Below, piece after piece: positions 31,549 to 44,438 of a stretch of DNA of 64,000 bases. The stretch's first letter is position 1. Each line of letters starts with the position of its first letter. A model generated the notes under the pieces. The model saw only the letters and a list, made by a program, of their open reading frames with translations. It was not told the origin of the DNA and made no database searches. The DNA comes from Sanderia malayensis (taxonomy: Eukaryota; Cnidaria; Scyphozoa; Semaeostomeae; Pelagiidae), in contig RQOL01000772.1 of the NCBI GenBank assembly GCA_013076295.1, positions 1,736,001-1,800,000 on the forward strand. The letters are read 5' to 3'. The position numbers were made by a program, and so were the translations under genes.

Positions 31549-34500
31549 ATGGCAGAGACTATTGAACTTAAAGACCGTGAGGAAAGTGAAATTTGTGAGG
31601 AGAAGAGGAAGAACAATGTTGAACAGAAAGAAATCAGCGGATGTGTTTCTGTCGAAGATGTTGAAAATATTGCAAGAGAACAATGGGGTCGAAAACTTGA
31701 TTTTATGCTATCTTGCATCGGATATGCAGTTGGTTTGGGTAATGTATGGAGGTTTCCATATCTCGCATACGAGAATGGCGGAGGTAAGAGCAGCCAAAGT
31801 TGTAATGCCTTCCGGATTAATCCCCCCTGTCTGAGTCTCATTCTTCCATTACTTTCTGCTTTCCCTTCCCTCTTCTCTCCTAAAAGTTGTCTGGACTATT
31901 CTACCCCGACACCGATATTGTTTGAGCTGATATCGATTTATAAATTTGGAAATATGAGAGGAATGATGGTTGACGCACGCGAGCCTTGGAAATAATTTGG
32001 AAATAATTTCATTCCGGTGAAAATTTAAAATCTTGTCCACCGTGCCGTGGAAATTTAAAAATCCAAAAACAAGGGAGATGGAAAGCGGGTAAAATTTCCG
32101 AATGAAATCTCTTTCCAAATTTCTGTTTTGATTCTGCGATAGCAGAATTCACGTTATTAAATTGTCCTATTTCAGTTGATTTTCTTTTGAGTGAATATGC
32201 TGAGGCGAGAACTGATTCATGAAATTCATTCTTATTCATGAATAAATAATGTAAAACACAAGTTTTGTTGGGCTGGAATACATTTCTGGGGATATATTTG
32301 TAGGAACCCAATCGAAAAATCGTCGTTTTTGTGTTTACAACCGTCAAATAGGGGATAAACTTCCGTAAACCATGGGAAATTCCTGTTTAGTAAAAATCAA
32401 TTAAAAGCAGCATGAACTATGCGCACTCTGGACTTTGTTCTATAACTTTTGTTGTATTTTTTTTACAGGAGCCTTTCTCATCCCGTATTTAATTTTTCTG
32501 TTTCTTTGTGGAACACCAATGTTTTTTATGGAACTTTCAATTGGCCAGTACCTTCAATTAGGCCCAATTGGTTGCTGGAAAGCTGTTTGCCCGTTATTTC
32601 AAGGTAACTTTTGGACCAGTCACACTCATTGAAATCAATTTTTTACGCTTTAACGTGTTTAAAGAAACAATGGATTTTAAAATTTATTCCTTCAATCAAT
32701 GAAATTCATTAACCAACTCCGATTCTCTACTTTGTAGGTATTGGATATGCAATGTTAGTGGTATCATTTCTTGTTGCAATTTACTACAATGTGATCATTG
32801 CATGGTGCTTGTACTACCTATTTGAATCATTTCGCTCCGACGTGCCTTGGAGGCATTGCAAGAACAAATGGAACACAAAACACTGTGTTGAGGGATCATA
32901 TAAGTTCACACCGGATGGATACATCCCTGCAAATGGCACAACACCGGCAAGTTGTCGCGTAGATTACTATGCCAAATACTTCTTCAATGGCACTGTTGCT
33001 AACTGCACGTTTAATGGAACAATTCCATCAAGAGTTTCACCAAGTGAAGAATATTGGGAGTAAGTGATTCAATGATAGCCTTGTTACTTTATCGTTTTAT
33101 AATGTCAAATTCCTGAACTGATGGTGTACTGGGAGCAAACTGAAGAGGGGGAGGGAGTAGGGTATTTATCACAGAGTATGCTACTTTTAGTGCCCCTATT
33201 ACCCATATGACAGGCACAAAGTCCTATATCAAGATTTTAAGGTATCGTGATTGAAATTTTTTCGCTTTGCCTTGTAGGAGATATGTGCTAGAGCTTACCG
33301 ATGGGGTTGGAGAAACTGGTGGTGTCAAATGGCAGCTTGCTTTGACCCTCCTTGCTGCTTGGATTTTGGTCTATTTTTGTATGTGGAAAGGAGTGAAATC
33401 TTCAGGAAAGGTCAGTGTGGCATTTCATTATCTTCATATTGTACTACTTTCATATTACTTGTATTATTCATATGGGGATAGCCAGGGCAGCTGCCTTGGG
33501 GCATTGTGCCTGCAGGCTTTTGAATGTCTTCAAGAAGGACACATTTTTCTAAAGGATAGATGCAATAAGCAAACACTTATTCATTTGGTTTATTGTTTGC
33601 TTTGAAACTGGGCTTTATATGTCGATTACAACATTGAATTCTCCTGCAAGTGGTGAAATTTAATCATGCCACGTCACGACCTTTATTCCTATTCAATCAT
33701 CTTGTAATATGAACATGGAGATGTCGGCCTGGTTTAAGTCTAATTCCATCATCTAAAAGCACACAGTTGTCGAGTGTATCTTTGTTATTCGAATTAAATC
33801 TGCACAATAATTGTCTTGTATACCGCTTGTTAGTTAATAGGCGGCCTATGTTTGGTACTTTTCTGAATTTCGTTGAATAAAAACTTGCCGAGGTTCTGTT
33901 TGAACAGGCTGCTTTTAGGATAAATATTGTGAAAGCGGTATATGGCGTTTTTGTGCCAATATTATGATTCGCCTGTGGTCAATAATATATAGCGAAACTG
34001 TGGTCATAACGAAGCTCAGGGTGGTGAGAAGAAACTTTCATCGTTGCAATAAATGATTTACGTAGTTTCACAGTTTGCTTTTGTCTACGTCATTATGCGA
34101 TTATTTATTGTAAACAAACGTGTTAACAGCCTTGTAAAGTTTTTTCTGAGAAGAAATCTCGCCCCAATGCTGCACGAATCTTCTTTAAACATACGTCAGA
34201 GGATTTGAAAGTGTTTCCTCTTTTGCGGCACCATTTGCAATTGCATTTTTCTCGAAACTTCAATTTCCATGAAACTGGTTTATAAGAAACTGGGATTGAG
34301 CCAGGATGGCCAAAAGTTTAAGCATTAGGCTAAAATATAATTAAGGGGCCGATTATATGAGGGTTTTCAGCCCGGGCTGGAATTTCAGCCCGCCTAACCG
34401 GGCTGAAAACTCAGCCCCCCTCTGCGGTCAACTCTTTGTAAAACTGAGTTTGTGATTACATGAGAAATTTTCAGCCCTCCTTGAGCTAGGCGGGCTGGGA

Positions 34501-37327
34501 TATTCAGCCCGGGTAAACGGGCTGAGATTTCTCATATAATCGCAATTTTTTCCAGCCCGGGCTGAGAATTTAGTTTGCGCACGCGCATTTTGAGTACAGA
34601 CAGTTCGCGAAAAAAGAGCAACAAGAAGCTTGTCAAAGATGGCGGAATCAAGTGAAAGCAGCAAAGAACGCTTCAAATGGAAAACTGGAGATGCTAGGGC
34701 ATGCTTCCTTTTCCTTTGCAGTTTACTTTGCTTTGATGATAAAAAAGATGCCAGTATCATGTTATTCCTATGAGCAAACATCTTGTACGTCATTATGAGT
34801 CCGTAAAGTTGAAAATTCAGAGCTAATAAGGCGCCGAATTGGAGAATGTAGAAGGACAACATTTTCCGCGCCATTTTTGGGGAAGCCATTTTGAAGTTTG
34901 AAACTCGAACGATACTGGCGCGAAAACTGTAGTTTTAATTCCAGCCCGGGCTGAAAGCTCTCATATAATCGCACGCCAATTTCACCACGTCTAGCTGGGC
35001 TGAAATTCCAGCCCGGGCTGAAACTCTCATATAATCGGCCCCTAAGAAATTGCAAATTTCTTTTCTTTGTTCAGAGTTTATTAATTTAGTTTGTGCATGG
35101 TTTTGCATGGCATTTTGTTAATTTTTGTTTGGAAGGATTGTAATCTTTGACCACATATTTTTCCAGTCAAAATGCAATATTTATTCCCTTTCTACCATAA
35201 AAACTTGCCGTGTAAATAAATTAAATAAGTAATAAATTTCCAAGGCAGTTAATATTAATAAAATATCGATCTATTAATTTCCAGGTTGTGTATTTCACTG
35301 CAACATTTCCTTACGTGGTATTATTCGTGCTGTTAATTCGTGGTGTTACGCTGCCAGGTGCAGGCAACGGCATTTCATTCTACCTCACACCTGATTTCAA
35401 AAAACTCGCCGAACCAGAAGTAAGTGACATCACATTTTAATAAACTCGTCCAAGAAAGCGAGCGGTTGAGGCAGTTTTTGTCAACTGTATTGACTTTGAT
35501 AAATGTCTGATCTCTTTTGGTCCTTCATTAGGTTTGGATTAAAGCAGCTACTCAGATTTTCTATTCACTTGGTATTGGCTTTGGCTCTCTGTTAGCTATG
35601 GGCAGTTATAATCGATTCAATAATAACTGCTTCAGGTTTGTGCATCTCAAATCAAATCAATCAACATTCTGAAATAGTCGCTCGAATTTGTCCCAAATTT
35701 CCATCAAACAGCGGACACTCTCTACTAAGACCACAGTAGACTATTTTTAAACTTATCCTTGCGAATTGTGGAGTCAAAATATTGTTGTTTTCGTTTTTCA
35801 TAGAGATGCAGTAATCGTTTCATGTGTAAATTGCGGAACGAGCATTTTTGCCGGCTTTGTCATATTCAGCGTTATCGGAGCCATGGCAAAGCAGTTAGAT
35901 GTACCAATTGAGAATGTTGTTTCATCCGGTAAGCTATCTAGAACATCACTCTAATTCCTAAACGCCCCGTGCGTTTATTTTTGGTTTCTTTATAGGCGTT
36001 TATTAGCTGGAGGCGTTAATAGATGTTTTGCTGTATTTAGATTACAGTGTTGTCGATTTGCAATGATTGTAATTGTTTTTTTCGCAGGTCCTGGCTTGGC
36101 ATTCGTTGCATACCCCGAAGGAATAGCTCAAATGCCAGTTTCACCTTTATGGGCAATTCTTTTCTTCCTCATGTTGCTCACCCTTGGACTTGACAGTGAA
36201 GTACGTCCTAATGCATCAAACACTAAACTGCTTATATCATTTCTGTCCTTTTTGACAATTTTCTTCAAATATTTCTGATCATGGATATGTTTGCGTTTGC
36301 CTGTTCATTGGTTGGTCTTTTGAGAGAAGTATTTCTCCAAGCGTCACACTAATAAGCCCTCCTCTCCTGCTCAAGACATGATAAACTTCTATGTTAATTA
36401 TCAAATATTCTCATTTTTTTATAGTTTGCTATGGTTGAATGTGTTGTTACTGGTCTTTCCGACGAATATCCAAAAGTTCTGAGGAAGTATAAGGAACTTT
36501 TCATTCTTGCCATCAGTATCGTTTGCTTCTTGCTTGGTATATCATGTGTCACGCGGGTGAGTTACATTTTGTATATTTCGAAATAGGATATTAAACTTAT
36601 GAAGAAGGCAAAGGTGTTTTCGGGGCATTTAAAAGTAGTTACTTCGTGTGAGTGACCTTAAACATTCAGGGGATGGAAGGAATATTTGATAATAACTGCC
36701 TTTTTTGCTTTTTTTACTTCATGGTTTTGCTTTTTCTTGAATATAGGCCGGTGGTTATGTTTTGAATTTGTTCGACTGGCAATCTGGTGGTGTTTCGCTT
36801 CTGTTCCTCGCTCTGTGTGAAGTTATCTGTGTTGGATGGTTCTATGGCACAGAACGCCTGAGAGACAATGTCACAGCCATGACTGGCAACAGGCCGTTTA
36901 TATGGTGGTCTCTTTGTTGGAAATACTTCAGTCCTCTCGTCATTTTTGCTGTGTTCATATTCAGTTTGGTGAAGTGGAGCGGTGTTTCGTATAAAACAAC
37001 TAAGAATCCATCCTACATGTATCCTGTTTGGGCTGAAGTTATTGGCTGGGTCTTAGCTCTCAGTTCAATGATCTGTATTCCTATCGGCTTCATAGCAGCG
37101 CTTTGGTTCGGTAAAGGACCAATACAAGAGGTAAATAGTAATTTGTTATGGTTGGTAGTTATTGAAAGCACTAAATAATTATTAGTTTGATCCACTAGCG
37201 CTCCTAAATTTTATTTTACATTTTCGCTTTCTAGCGTTTCTACAAGCTATCGCGGCCCGACCAAGTTGTTATGAAAGAGGTCGAAGCGAGAGAAGGCCTA
37301 AGTGATTCGCTTCCCAATCTTGTGTAA
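31549..37327 (+). CDS. Sodium- and chloride-coupled neurotransmitter/amino-acid transporter, SLC6 family
   Basis: Plasma-membrane symporter with a 12-helix LeuT fold. Eleven exons: 31549-31783, 32470-32603, 32739-33061, 33278-33411, 35284-35418, 35532-35635, 35804-35928, 36088-36199, 36424-36556, 36749-37131 and 37235-37327. TM1 has the sodium/substrate-site motif [22 protein letters not shown]2 follows as [19 protein letters not shown]. The large extracellular loop after TM3 has conserved-type cysteines and several N-glycosylation sites (NGT). TM6-TM8 and TM10-TM12 are all readable, for example [20 protein letters not shown] and [20 protein letters not shown]. The C-terminus is short (SDSLPNLV). 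Substrate cannot be assigned: features are shared by glycine, GABA and creatine/taurine carriers. A GTAAGT overlapping the stop leaves room for an extra 3' exon. Confidence 0.93.
34345..35042. mobile_element. Harbinger-like foldback element, TAA duplication
   Basis: 698 bp in the fourth SLC6 intron. Inverted ends GGGGCCGATTATATGAG are flanked by TAA on both sides. Many internal 'cagcccgggctg' palindromes are repeated next to the ends. A 3-bp TAA duplication points to PIF/Harbinger mobilisation. A short plus-strand frame from 34639 starts [20 protein letters not shown] and soon stops; it may be a remnant of an element-encoded protein. Confidence 0.85.
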
Positions 37328-38475
37328 GTTTACGTTTTTTCATAAATATAACGAGTTGTTATTGCCCATATGGTTTTAAGTTTTTTTGAAATGAGTTTAT
37401 TTATTTTTTTAGGTGAGCGGCTTAAGCCTGGCTCTTTTTGTAAATATATTTGAAGAATCGATAATGTTTTTTTACGTTTTACACAATCCTTTCAATCGAA
37501 GTTTAATTTAAAGCTGCGCCGAGCTGGCTTTGTACATGGCTGCTGTTGGCAGAGCCAAACCGTATACAGAGATGGACATATTGAAGAGAAATGCTTATTT
37601 ATATCAAGTTTAAATGTTTAATTTAGGGAAGACTGCTTTTCATCACCGTGTTGAACAAAGGAGGTTATTTAAAGCCGAAAGAAATGCAAGAGGAAATTAG
37701 AGCAAGCCTATTACAAAATAGATCCGAGTTTTTACCTTTGAAAAACGACATCTTTATCACTCAGCCTGAATTGATATTTTTACCTTCGAAAAACGACATC
37801 TTTATCACTCAGCCTGAATTTGTCTAAAGAATTTAGCAGATATTGTTGAAGAATTTATCACACAAGAATTTTGCATTTCGGAATACGAAGCATTGATCTT
37901 TCACTCTTGTGCAAAAATATTGTATTTCATTCAAGCGTCGTGTCCAAGTACATTCCATCCAATCAATGTCCCGCATTTGCCGTCACATGACAAGACCCAT
38001 TCTTATTTGAGTGATGATTCTGAACTCTGAAAGTAAATACACTTGCACTACTCACAGGTTAAATAACATCGAAATAAAATATACAATGAATCATCTATTT
38101 CCTGGCGATTTTTGACATTATTATGTAACAATAACTGATATACCCATATATTTTTTATCTTTAGACTCTATACATATGATTTTGGTATGATTTTATTTTG
38201 AGTATAACATAAATTTAATGCTAGCACCATATATTTTATTTTCTAAACACATTATGATAGATATAGGTTAATTGCTTATCATATAATTGACAAATTTTGA
38301 TTTCAAGAGGGATGAAAATATTGTTTAATTTCTGCCTCTCAAATTCTACATTTTATAATCAACAAAAGTCTGATTTATAAATTCGTGATGTTCTCACCAA
38401 AGTTTTCAACAACAACAACAACTTTTTGCAGCTGACAGATTTCACTTCGCCTTCAGAAAACTATGTTGACATGAT
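37328..38475. other. Interval between SLC6 and mevalonate kinase genes
   Basis: About 1.15 kb without a coding frame. It should contain the SLC6 3' UTR and the mevalonate kinase promoter. The only structure seen is a two-copy 48-bp tandem duplication at 37731-37823. No clear promoter motif was found. Confidence 0.5.
37731..37823. repeat. Two-copy 48-bp tandem duplication
   Basis: Two almost identical units, each containing 'aaaaacgacatctttatcac' and 'tcagcctgaatt', lie directly head to tail downstream of the SLC6 stop codon. The near-perfect match suggests a recent duplication. Confidence 0.85.
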
Positions 38476-41400
38476 ATGATGGATGGGGTATCAATTTCTG
38501 CCCCTGGTAAAATCATTATTCATGGTGAACACGCTGTTGTTTATGGAAAGGTTTGCTTTTTTATTTTATCCGTGATTATAATTGTCAGGCTTTTATCCTA
38601 CTAGCTCAATTTTAATTTCAAAATTTCAGGAGGCGTTGGCATGCTGCATTAATAGAAGGGTAAAATGTTTCGCCAAGAGGCTTAAAAATTCAGAGAACAT
38701 TTGTCTGAAGATTCGGTTTGGAGAGAAGTTAATAGACTGGACCTTTGAAAAGTCTTTTGTTGCACAATTTAAACAAGGTAATAACAATTTTCAATGCCAG
38801 CTCATTTTGTTTTAACATAAATACAATTCGATGGTTTGATGGTTCCTTTAACTTGTTGTTTTTAGAGTCTTTTTCTGATGCCAGTCTTCCATCCTCACTG
38901 GGATCCCACGACCTTGAGGGTTTGCAAAAATCATCAGAAAAGATTGGAAGAACTAAAATGTTGCTTTTATCCATTTGGATTGGGTTGTATCTCAGTATTT
39001 CATCAGATTTCTTTATGAAAAGGTAGGATTGCTACAAAACACACCAGCTCTCAAATTGTATAATACTGGATGGTTAAGTCACAGAAACAGTACTATACAA
39101 AGTCACCTGACTAAAGTGCAGCATAGATTATCATTTGAATTTCCTATACATTTTTATGAAACTCCATTTCATGTAATCATAATTATAAATTACCTTGGTG
39201 GGGAGGGGGTAGTATTTCACTCTAGTTCCAGTAACTTTTAGTATGGATTATTTGATATTAGAGCAAGAAAGTCCTGAAAATCTTACAACTAAGCTGTAAG
39301 AATAATAACATAGTTTTTTAAATTGTTAGTGATGATGGCTTATCACTGGAAATCAACTCTGAGCTAGTTATTGGAGCAGGGATAGGATCTTCAGCATCTA
39401 TTTCTGTTTGCATGGCTGCTGCATTGCTTACAATATGTGGACATATCAAGCCAATAGAAGCAGTTACTGAAGGCGGAGGGGATTACGCCAGTAGAAGCTT
39501 TGCAGAGCAAGACCTTAAACTCATCAATGGCTGGGCATATGAAGCTGAAGTTATAGTGCACGGAAAACCGTCTGGAGTTGATAACACTATCATTACTTAT
39601 GGTAATATTTTAGGATAATAATGGCACTGTTCAAGTTTGTAAGCTGATAAATACTCTTCAAATGGTGTTCAAATAAACTGTATCATTGGATTTCATGACA
39701 CAGTGCCTTGAATATCTACTTTAATTGAAGAATCATCATATATCTCAGCCTCCATTTTTGTTTTCCAAAGGAGGTGCCTTGAGCTATAAAAATGGCAAAA
39801 TCACCTTCCTGAAGAGGTATGCATGCTATGATGAGAAGTAATATTAAGAGAACTTGCTGAAGCAAGCAGAAACAATTGTTTTTCATCATTTTGAGTTGGT
39901 TATGACTTTCTACTCCAAGCATTTTACTTGCTCTGTCTTAAGTATGATATTTCTTTACCACAGTTTTCCTTCTGTTGACATTTTGCTTGTGAATTCCGGT
40001 GTCTCGCGATGCACTATGGATTTAGTAACTGGTGTTAGAGAAAGACACAGTGAAGTGGGTACAACAGAATATCAATATCATTATGTACAGTCGAATCTCG
40101 CTATCTCGAACTCGGTTATCTCGAGCAGCTCGCTATCTCCAACAGATTCCCATTTCCCCTCGTTCTCTAGCTGGGTGAATTTAGTTCGGATATCTTGAAC
40201 TCCTGTTATGTCGAACAAATTTTCATTTCCCCTGCGAATTCGAGATTAGCGACAGTGAATATGCCATGCGATTCCACCTAACATCTTCTAATTGTTATTT
40301 TTGAATCGAATTAGTTTCCAGAGATATACGACGCAATTTTTGATGCAATTGAGAAAGTAACAGAGGCAGCAAAACTCAACTTTCTCGAACTGGAGCAAGG
40401 TAAACGACTCAAGCTAGTCCGTCTTTTAGAGTCTTAAAAATTAATTGTTCATGTAATAATATCTTAACAAGATAAACATATCCTGATGATGAAGTGTTTC
40501 TTTTCTAGCATCAAAAAATAGCGAAGATTCGACAAAGTTCGATAATATTTATGATAGAATTATTGTAAGTATTTCGTAGATTTGGTGTATTGTTGTTCTT
40601 GAGTTGCTAAGAACTCAAGTAAGTGACTTCTTTGCCTTGGTATGGCTTTAACGTGGGCTAAGGTTTAATTAAAGACAATTATTACACGGGTATATTTGAT
40701 ATTTGCAGGCATTAGTGGAGATGAATCAGAATTTGCTACGAGGAATTGGAGTTAGTCACGATTCAATTGAAAATATTATTAATATTCTCAAGCAACATGG
40801 TCTCAAAGGGAAGCTAACTGGGGCTGGGGGTGGTGGCTGTGTTTTCTCGGTCATTAAACCAGGTAATATTTCAGTTTAAATACAATATTTTTTATGCAAT
40901 ATCTTTGTTTTTGTGCTATGATATTCTTGTGGTATCCAAACTTTCAGGGAACTACACTGGGGTTCCAAAAGTATTGCAACGCCTGATAAAAAATGGCGTC
41001 TAAAAGTGGCCCGAGGCCTAAACAAGAAAATTTACATAAAAATATATAAATACCAAACGGGTTTGTAGCGAATTTCTTTAGCAGAAATATACTCAGAATT
41101 TCATAAATTTTAAAGTGACAACATAATTTAAGCTATGTCATATTGTTTTATAATAATATTTAAAGAAAACTGCAAAGAGGTCCCTTAAAAAATGTTCACG
41201 AAAATTTATCGAAGTGGAGAAATTAAAACGCCAATAATTATAATTTCTTTCACTCAAAGCCACGCAAATTCTCTCTCATTTAAAAGAGAATGTTTTAAAA
41301 TTTTGAAAAATGTAAAGATTTGTCATGTAACTGTCTTGACCTTTGTAATTTTCAGTTTCAGTCTTTGTTTATCATTTTAGGAATTTGATTTGACAAAACC

Positions 41401-42560
41401 TATTTTTCCGTAATTTTTTTCCAGAATAAAAAAAGGAAGGTTAAGCGCAATACAAAAAATCCGACATGGATATTCCTATAATTTGTTTCAAATACTATAA
41501 TTTGATGTAATTTTCAAGGGCTTCATACTTTCTGAAGTTAACAAAAATTTTATTTTTTAAAACCCACTCTGAAATTTGAAAAACAAAACATGCGCTTTCC
41601 AAGTGGTAAACAAAGACTGAAACTGAAAATTATAAAGGTCAAGACAGTTACATGACAAATCTTTACATTTTTCAAAGTTTTAAAGCATTCTCTTTTAAAT
41701 GAGAGAGAATTTGCGTGGCTTTAAGTGAAAGAAATTATAATTATTGACGTTTTAATTATTCTACTTCGATAAATTTTCGCAAACATTTTTTAAGGGACCT
41801 CTTCGCAGTTTTCTTTTAATATTATTGCAAAACAATAAGATATAATTTAAATTATGTTTTTATTTGAAAATTTATGAAATTCTGAGTATATTTCTGCTAA
41901 AGAAATTCGCTATTGAAACCCGTTTGGTATTTATATATTTTTATGTAAATTTCCTTGCTCAGGCCTAGGGCCACTTCTAGACGCCATTTTTTATCAGGCG
42001 TTGCAATACTTTTGGAAGCCCAGTGTACAATACAACCGCAACGGATTGCAGTCGCTCTCCGCCATGGTTCTCGAGAGTTTGAATTTATCAAATATGACTT
42101 TAATGCTAACTTCATGTGACCTTTATTTAATATGACTTCAATTGAAACGTTACTGAACCTCCGCATTGACGGAGAAGCAATTTTATGGTTTGACCAACTG
42201 TTATACCATATCACAACATCATAGTATTTCGTGCTTGCACAGCAATTTATCCTTTAAATTTTGAGTATATCTGAATTGTTTAGCTTTCTGGAGTTTCAGT
42301 AATCCAGTACTGACATTTCTTAGCTCGTTCAAGAAGAGTTGAGTTAGAGCACTTTCTTATAAAGAAAAACATGTCAATAATTATTTTGGAAATCATTTTA
42401 AAATACATTGAATTAATTATTTATTTGATTTTTTTCTTTAGGTGAAAGAAATTTGTCTATTGTTTCCCCTACATCTTGTCAGCTCAGTAAATGTGGATAC
42501 GAATCCTGGTTGGTTGAAATTGGTTGTGAAGGCGTGCGAATCGAATCAGTGACTGAATAA
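38476..42560 (+). CDS. MVK: Mevalonate kinase
   Basis: Phosphorylates mevalonate with ATP to 5-phosphomevalonate, in the cytosol or peroxisome, on the route to sterols and isoprenoids. Ten exons: 38476-38550, 38631-38777, 38866-39022, 39330-39601, 39771-39816, 39964-40054, 40313-40398, 40510-40565, 40709-40861 and 42442-42560. The GHMP-kinase motifs are intact: APGKIIIHGEHAVVYG at the N-terminus, GAGIGSSASISVCMAAALL as the ATP-binding glycine loop, GKPSGVDNTIITYGG with the catalytic aspartate, and KLTGAGGGGC near the C-terminus. The deduced protein is close to the usual 395-residue length. Two ATGs stand in tandem at 38476 and 38479; either could serve. The last intron holds a 1.07-kb foldback transposon. 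Identity is secure. Confidence 0.96.
40088..40258. mobile_element. Pogo/Tigger-like MITE (copy 2)
   Basis: Begins 'cagtcgaatctcgctatctc' and ends 'gaattcgagattagcgacagtg', forming imperfect inverted ends; the left side is preceded by TA. The interior matches 28881-29010 in reverse orientation. It lies in a mevalonate kinase intron. Confidence 0.65.
40955..42025. mobile_element. 1.07-kb mariner-like foldback element in MVK intron
   Basis: Ends CACTGGGGTTCCAAAAGTAT and the complement of CACTGGGCTTCCAAAAGTAT are flanked by TA. The two arms, each over 400 bp, pair almost end to end (for example 'gacctctttgcagttttc' on one side and its complement on the other), leaving a loop of roughly 100 bp around 41440-41540. 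The TA duplication and the end sequence fit Tc1/mariner. No transposase is encoded. The whole lies in the last MVK intron, so its RNA would form a very long hairpin in the pre-mRNA. Confidence 0.9.
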
Positions 42561-43334
42561 CAATGACGTGTTGTTAATTTCTTTGTTTAAGACTTGAAGA
42601 GTTGTAGCTTTCTATTCCCATGTGGTAATAAATTTGACTTCTAGAATTTTAGCAGAATAATAGCTGCCACACTCCGTGAAACATTGCTCTGTAAATATGT
42701 AGAGCAGGGTTTTAGAACAAACTTCACAGGATATTGTAAACTAAACTCTCTTATGTAAGTCATTTATAAATTATTTTTATGTGACAAGTTAATTCGCATT
42801 GATGGTGATTAAGTTGCGCACGAGTATTGTTTTGCCGTCTTCCTACTTAATAAATTTACACGTGTTTTTGCGAAACTTGGTTCGGGCCTATAGGCATTTT
42901 ATTGAGGTTTTGGCCATTTTGTTGCGAAAGTTTCCCAGCTTTCAAATTCAAAATAATCCTCTTTCACTTTCAAACATCGCATCGACCCTACCAATTCTCG
43001 TCTTCTTATTTATTTTTCCATTCTTAATTTTGCCTTATTATTTTAGTGTCAGTGTTTTATATAATTTGCTGTTTAATTCTGCACTCAAATTTATGCTGAA
43101 GCCACGATAATTGTCAGTTTCTGTTCACGAAGCTCTTTTTAAGATAGAACCCCAAAAATATGTATATATTCCAAAGTGATTTTAAATCGAAGTCTTAAAG
43201 TGTGCGGAGACCTCTAGCCAATTTATTTTTTTGGGAATTTCACAAATATTTTCCCATTGGTGATAAAGGGGTTCAAAAGCAGACACTGTGTCACCATGTT
43301 CCACTGCTTTTAGCTATGGTGCGTTGATTTCTTT

Positions 43335-43470
43335 GACCTTATGCTATTCTCCACTGCTGGGAAGGACTCCTGTGGACTACCGGTAACTTCTCTGCACACT
43401 AAGCTCAAGACCACTGGTTCAAAACCTGATGAGGGCATCTACTTTGTGTTTTGATCAAATTGTAATGCCC
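43335..43470 (+). repeat. tRNA-like head of a minisatellite-bearing repeat (copy 2)
   Basis: Nearly identical to 29806-29940, with the B-box-like GGTTCAAAACC (one change from consensus) and the same upstream A-box-like block (GGACTCCTGTGG). As in copy 1 it leads straight into the 135-bp repeat family at the same junction, 'ccctagattggctactacgc'. Confidence 0.5.
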
Positions 43471-43477
43471 TAGATTG

Positions 43478-44099
43478 GCTACTACGCAGGAGTATGCATG
43501 ACGTAATACTACTGACAGTGGCTGTTGTGCCAGTTAGGATTAGGGTTAAGGATTAGGGTTAGGGTTAAGGTGCCCTAAAGGTGGGTGTGCATGCGCAGTG
43601 CCATATATAGGTTACTGCGCAGGAGTATGCATTACGTAATATTACTCACAGTGCTGGTGTGTCAGTTAGGATTAGGGTTAAGGATTAGGGTTAGGGTTAA
43701 GGTGCCCTAAAGGTGGGTGTGCATGCGCAGTGCCATATATAGGTTACTGCGCAGGAGTATGCATTACGTAATGCTACTCACAGTGTCTGGTGTGTCAGTT
43801 AGGATTAGGGTTAAGGATTAGGGTTAGGGTTAAGGTGCCCTAAAGGTGGGCGTGTATGCGCAGTGCCATATATGGGCTACTGCGCAGGAGTATGCATGAC
43901 GTAATATTACTCACAGTGTCTGGTGTGTCAGTAAGGATTAGGATTAAGGTTAGGGTTAGGGTTAGGGTTAAGGTGCCCTAAAGGTGGGCGTGTATGCGCA
44001 GTGCATTATATAGGCTACTACGCAGGAGTATGCATGACGTAATGCTACTCAAAGTGTCTGGTGTGTCAGTAAGGATTAGGGTTAGGTTTAGGGTTAAGG
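43478..44099. repeat. Minisatellite related to array 1, about 4.5 copies (array 2)
   Basis: Units of about 125-130 bp carry the same blocks as 29954-30935: 'gcgcaggagtatgcatgacg', a TTAGGG/TTAAGG stretch, 'aaggtgccctaaaggtgggt' and 'gcgcagtgccatatata'. Units within this array resemble each other more than those of array 1, which points to local homogenisation. Confidence 0.92.
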
Positions 44100-44147
44100 T
44101 GGAACAAAGCCACAAACATACAAGAATTTTTCTGGAAAACTACTCTA

Positions 44148-44334
44148 CAGTCAAATCTGTCTATAATTCGAACACTCTGGGGAAGCGTGAAAATGGTCGA
44201 ATTATAAAAAGTTTGAATTATAGAGGTTTGTTTTATAGGAGTTGGTTCATTAGTTATCCTTGAAGGGACGGAGAATTTCGTTCGAATTAGATGGAGCTCG
44301 AACTACACGAGCTCGAGCTATGCAGATTTGACTG
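44148..44334. mobile_element. MITE, CAGTCAAATCTG family (copy 2, intact)
   Basis: Begins CAGTCAAATCTGTCTATAAT and ends GCAGATTTGACTG, flanked by TA on both sides. The interior has 'gaagcgtgaaaatggtcgaa' and 'gatccttgaagggacgg'. This is the best preserved copy of the family and defines its ends. It lies about 100 bp upstream of SMIM8. Confidence 0.8.
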
Positions 44335-44438
44335 TATTATGTTCTGCTGTGCAGACGCTTTGCTACGCAGCAGCATTTATCGTAAATGGTGCAAGTGCAA
44401 TGCAAGACCTTACCTTTAGGCCCGGAAAGTAATTGCTA

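Larger units (their letters stand above)
42561..44438. other. Interval between MVK and SMIM8
   Basis: Holds the MVK 3' region, the second tRNA-like/minisatellite element (43330-44100) and a MITE (44148-44334). An AT-rich frame at 42799-43110 shows no family resemblance and is not called. No gene seen. Confidence 0.5.

Noticed and set aside
34428..34889. 153-codon minus-strand frame in the SLC6 intron
   Set aside because: It lies within the Harbinger-like foldback and overlaps its palindromes; no family resemblance.
42799..43110. 103-codon hydrophobic plus-strand frame after MVK
   Set aside because: AT-rich sequence readily gives Leu/Phe/Ile-rich frames. No start context, homology or exon structure was seen.
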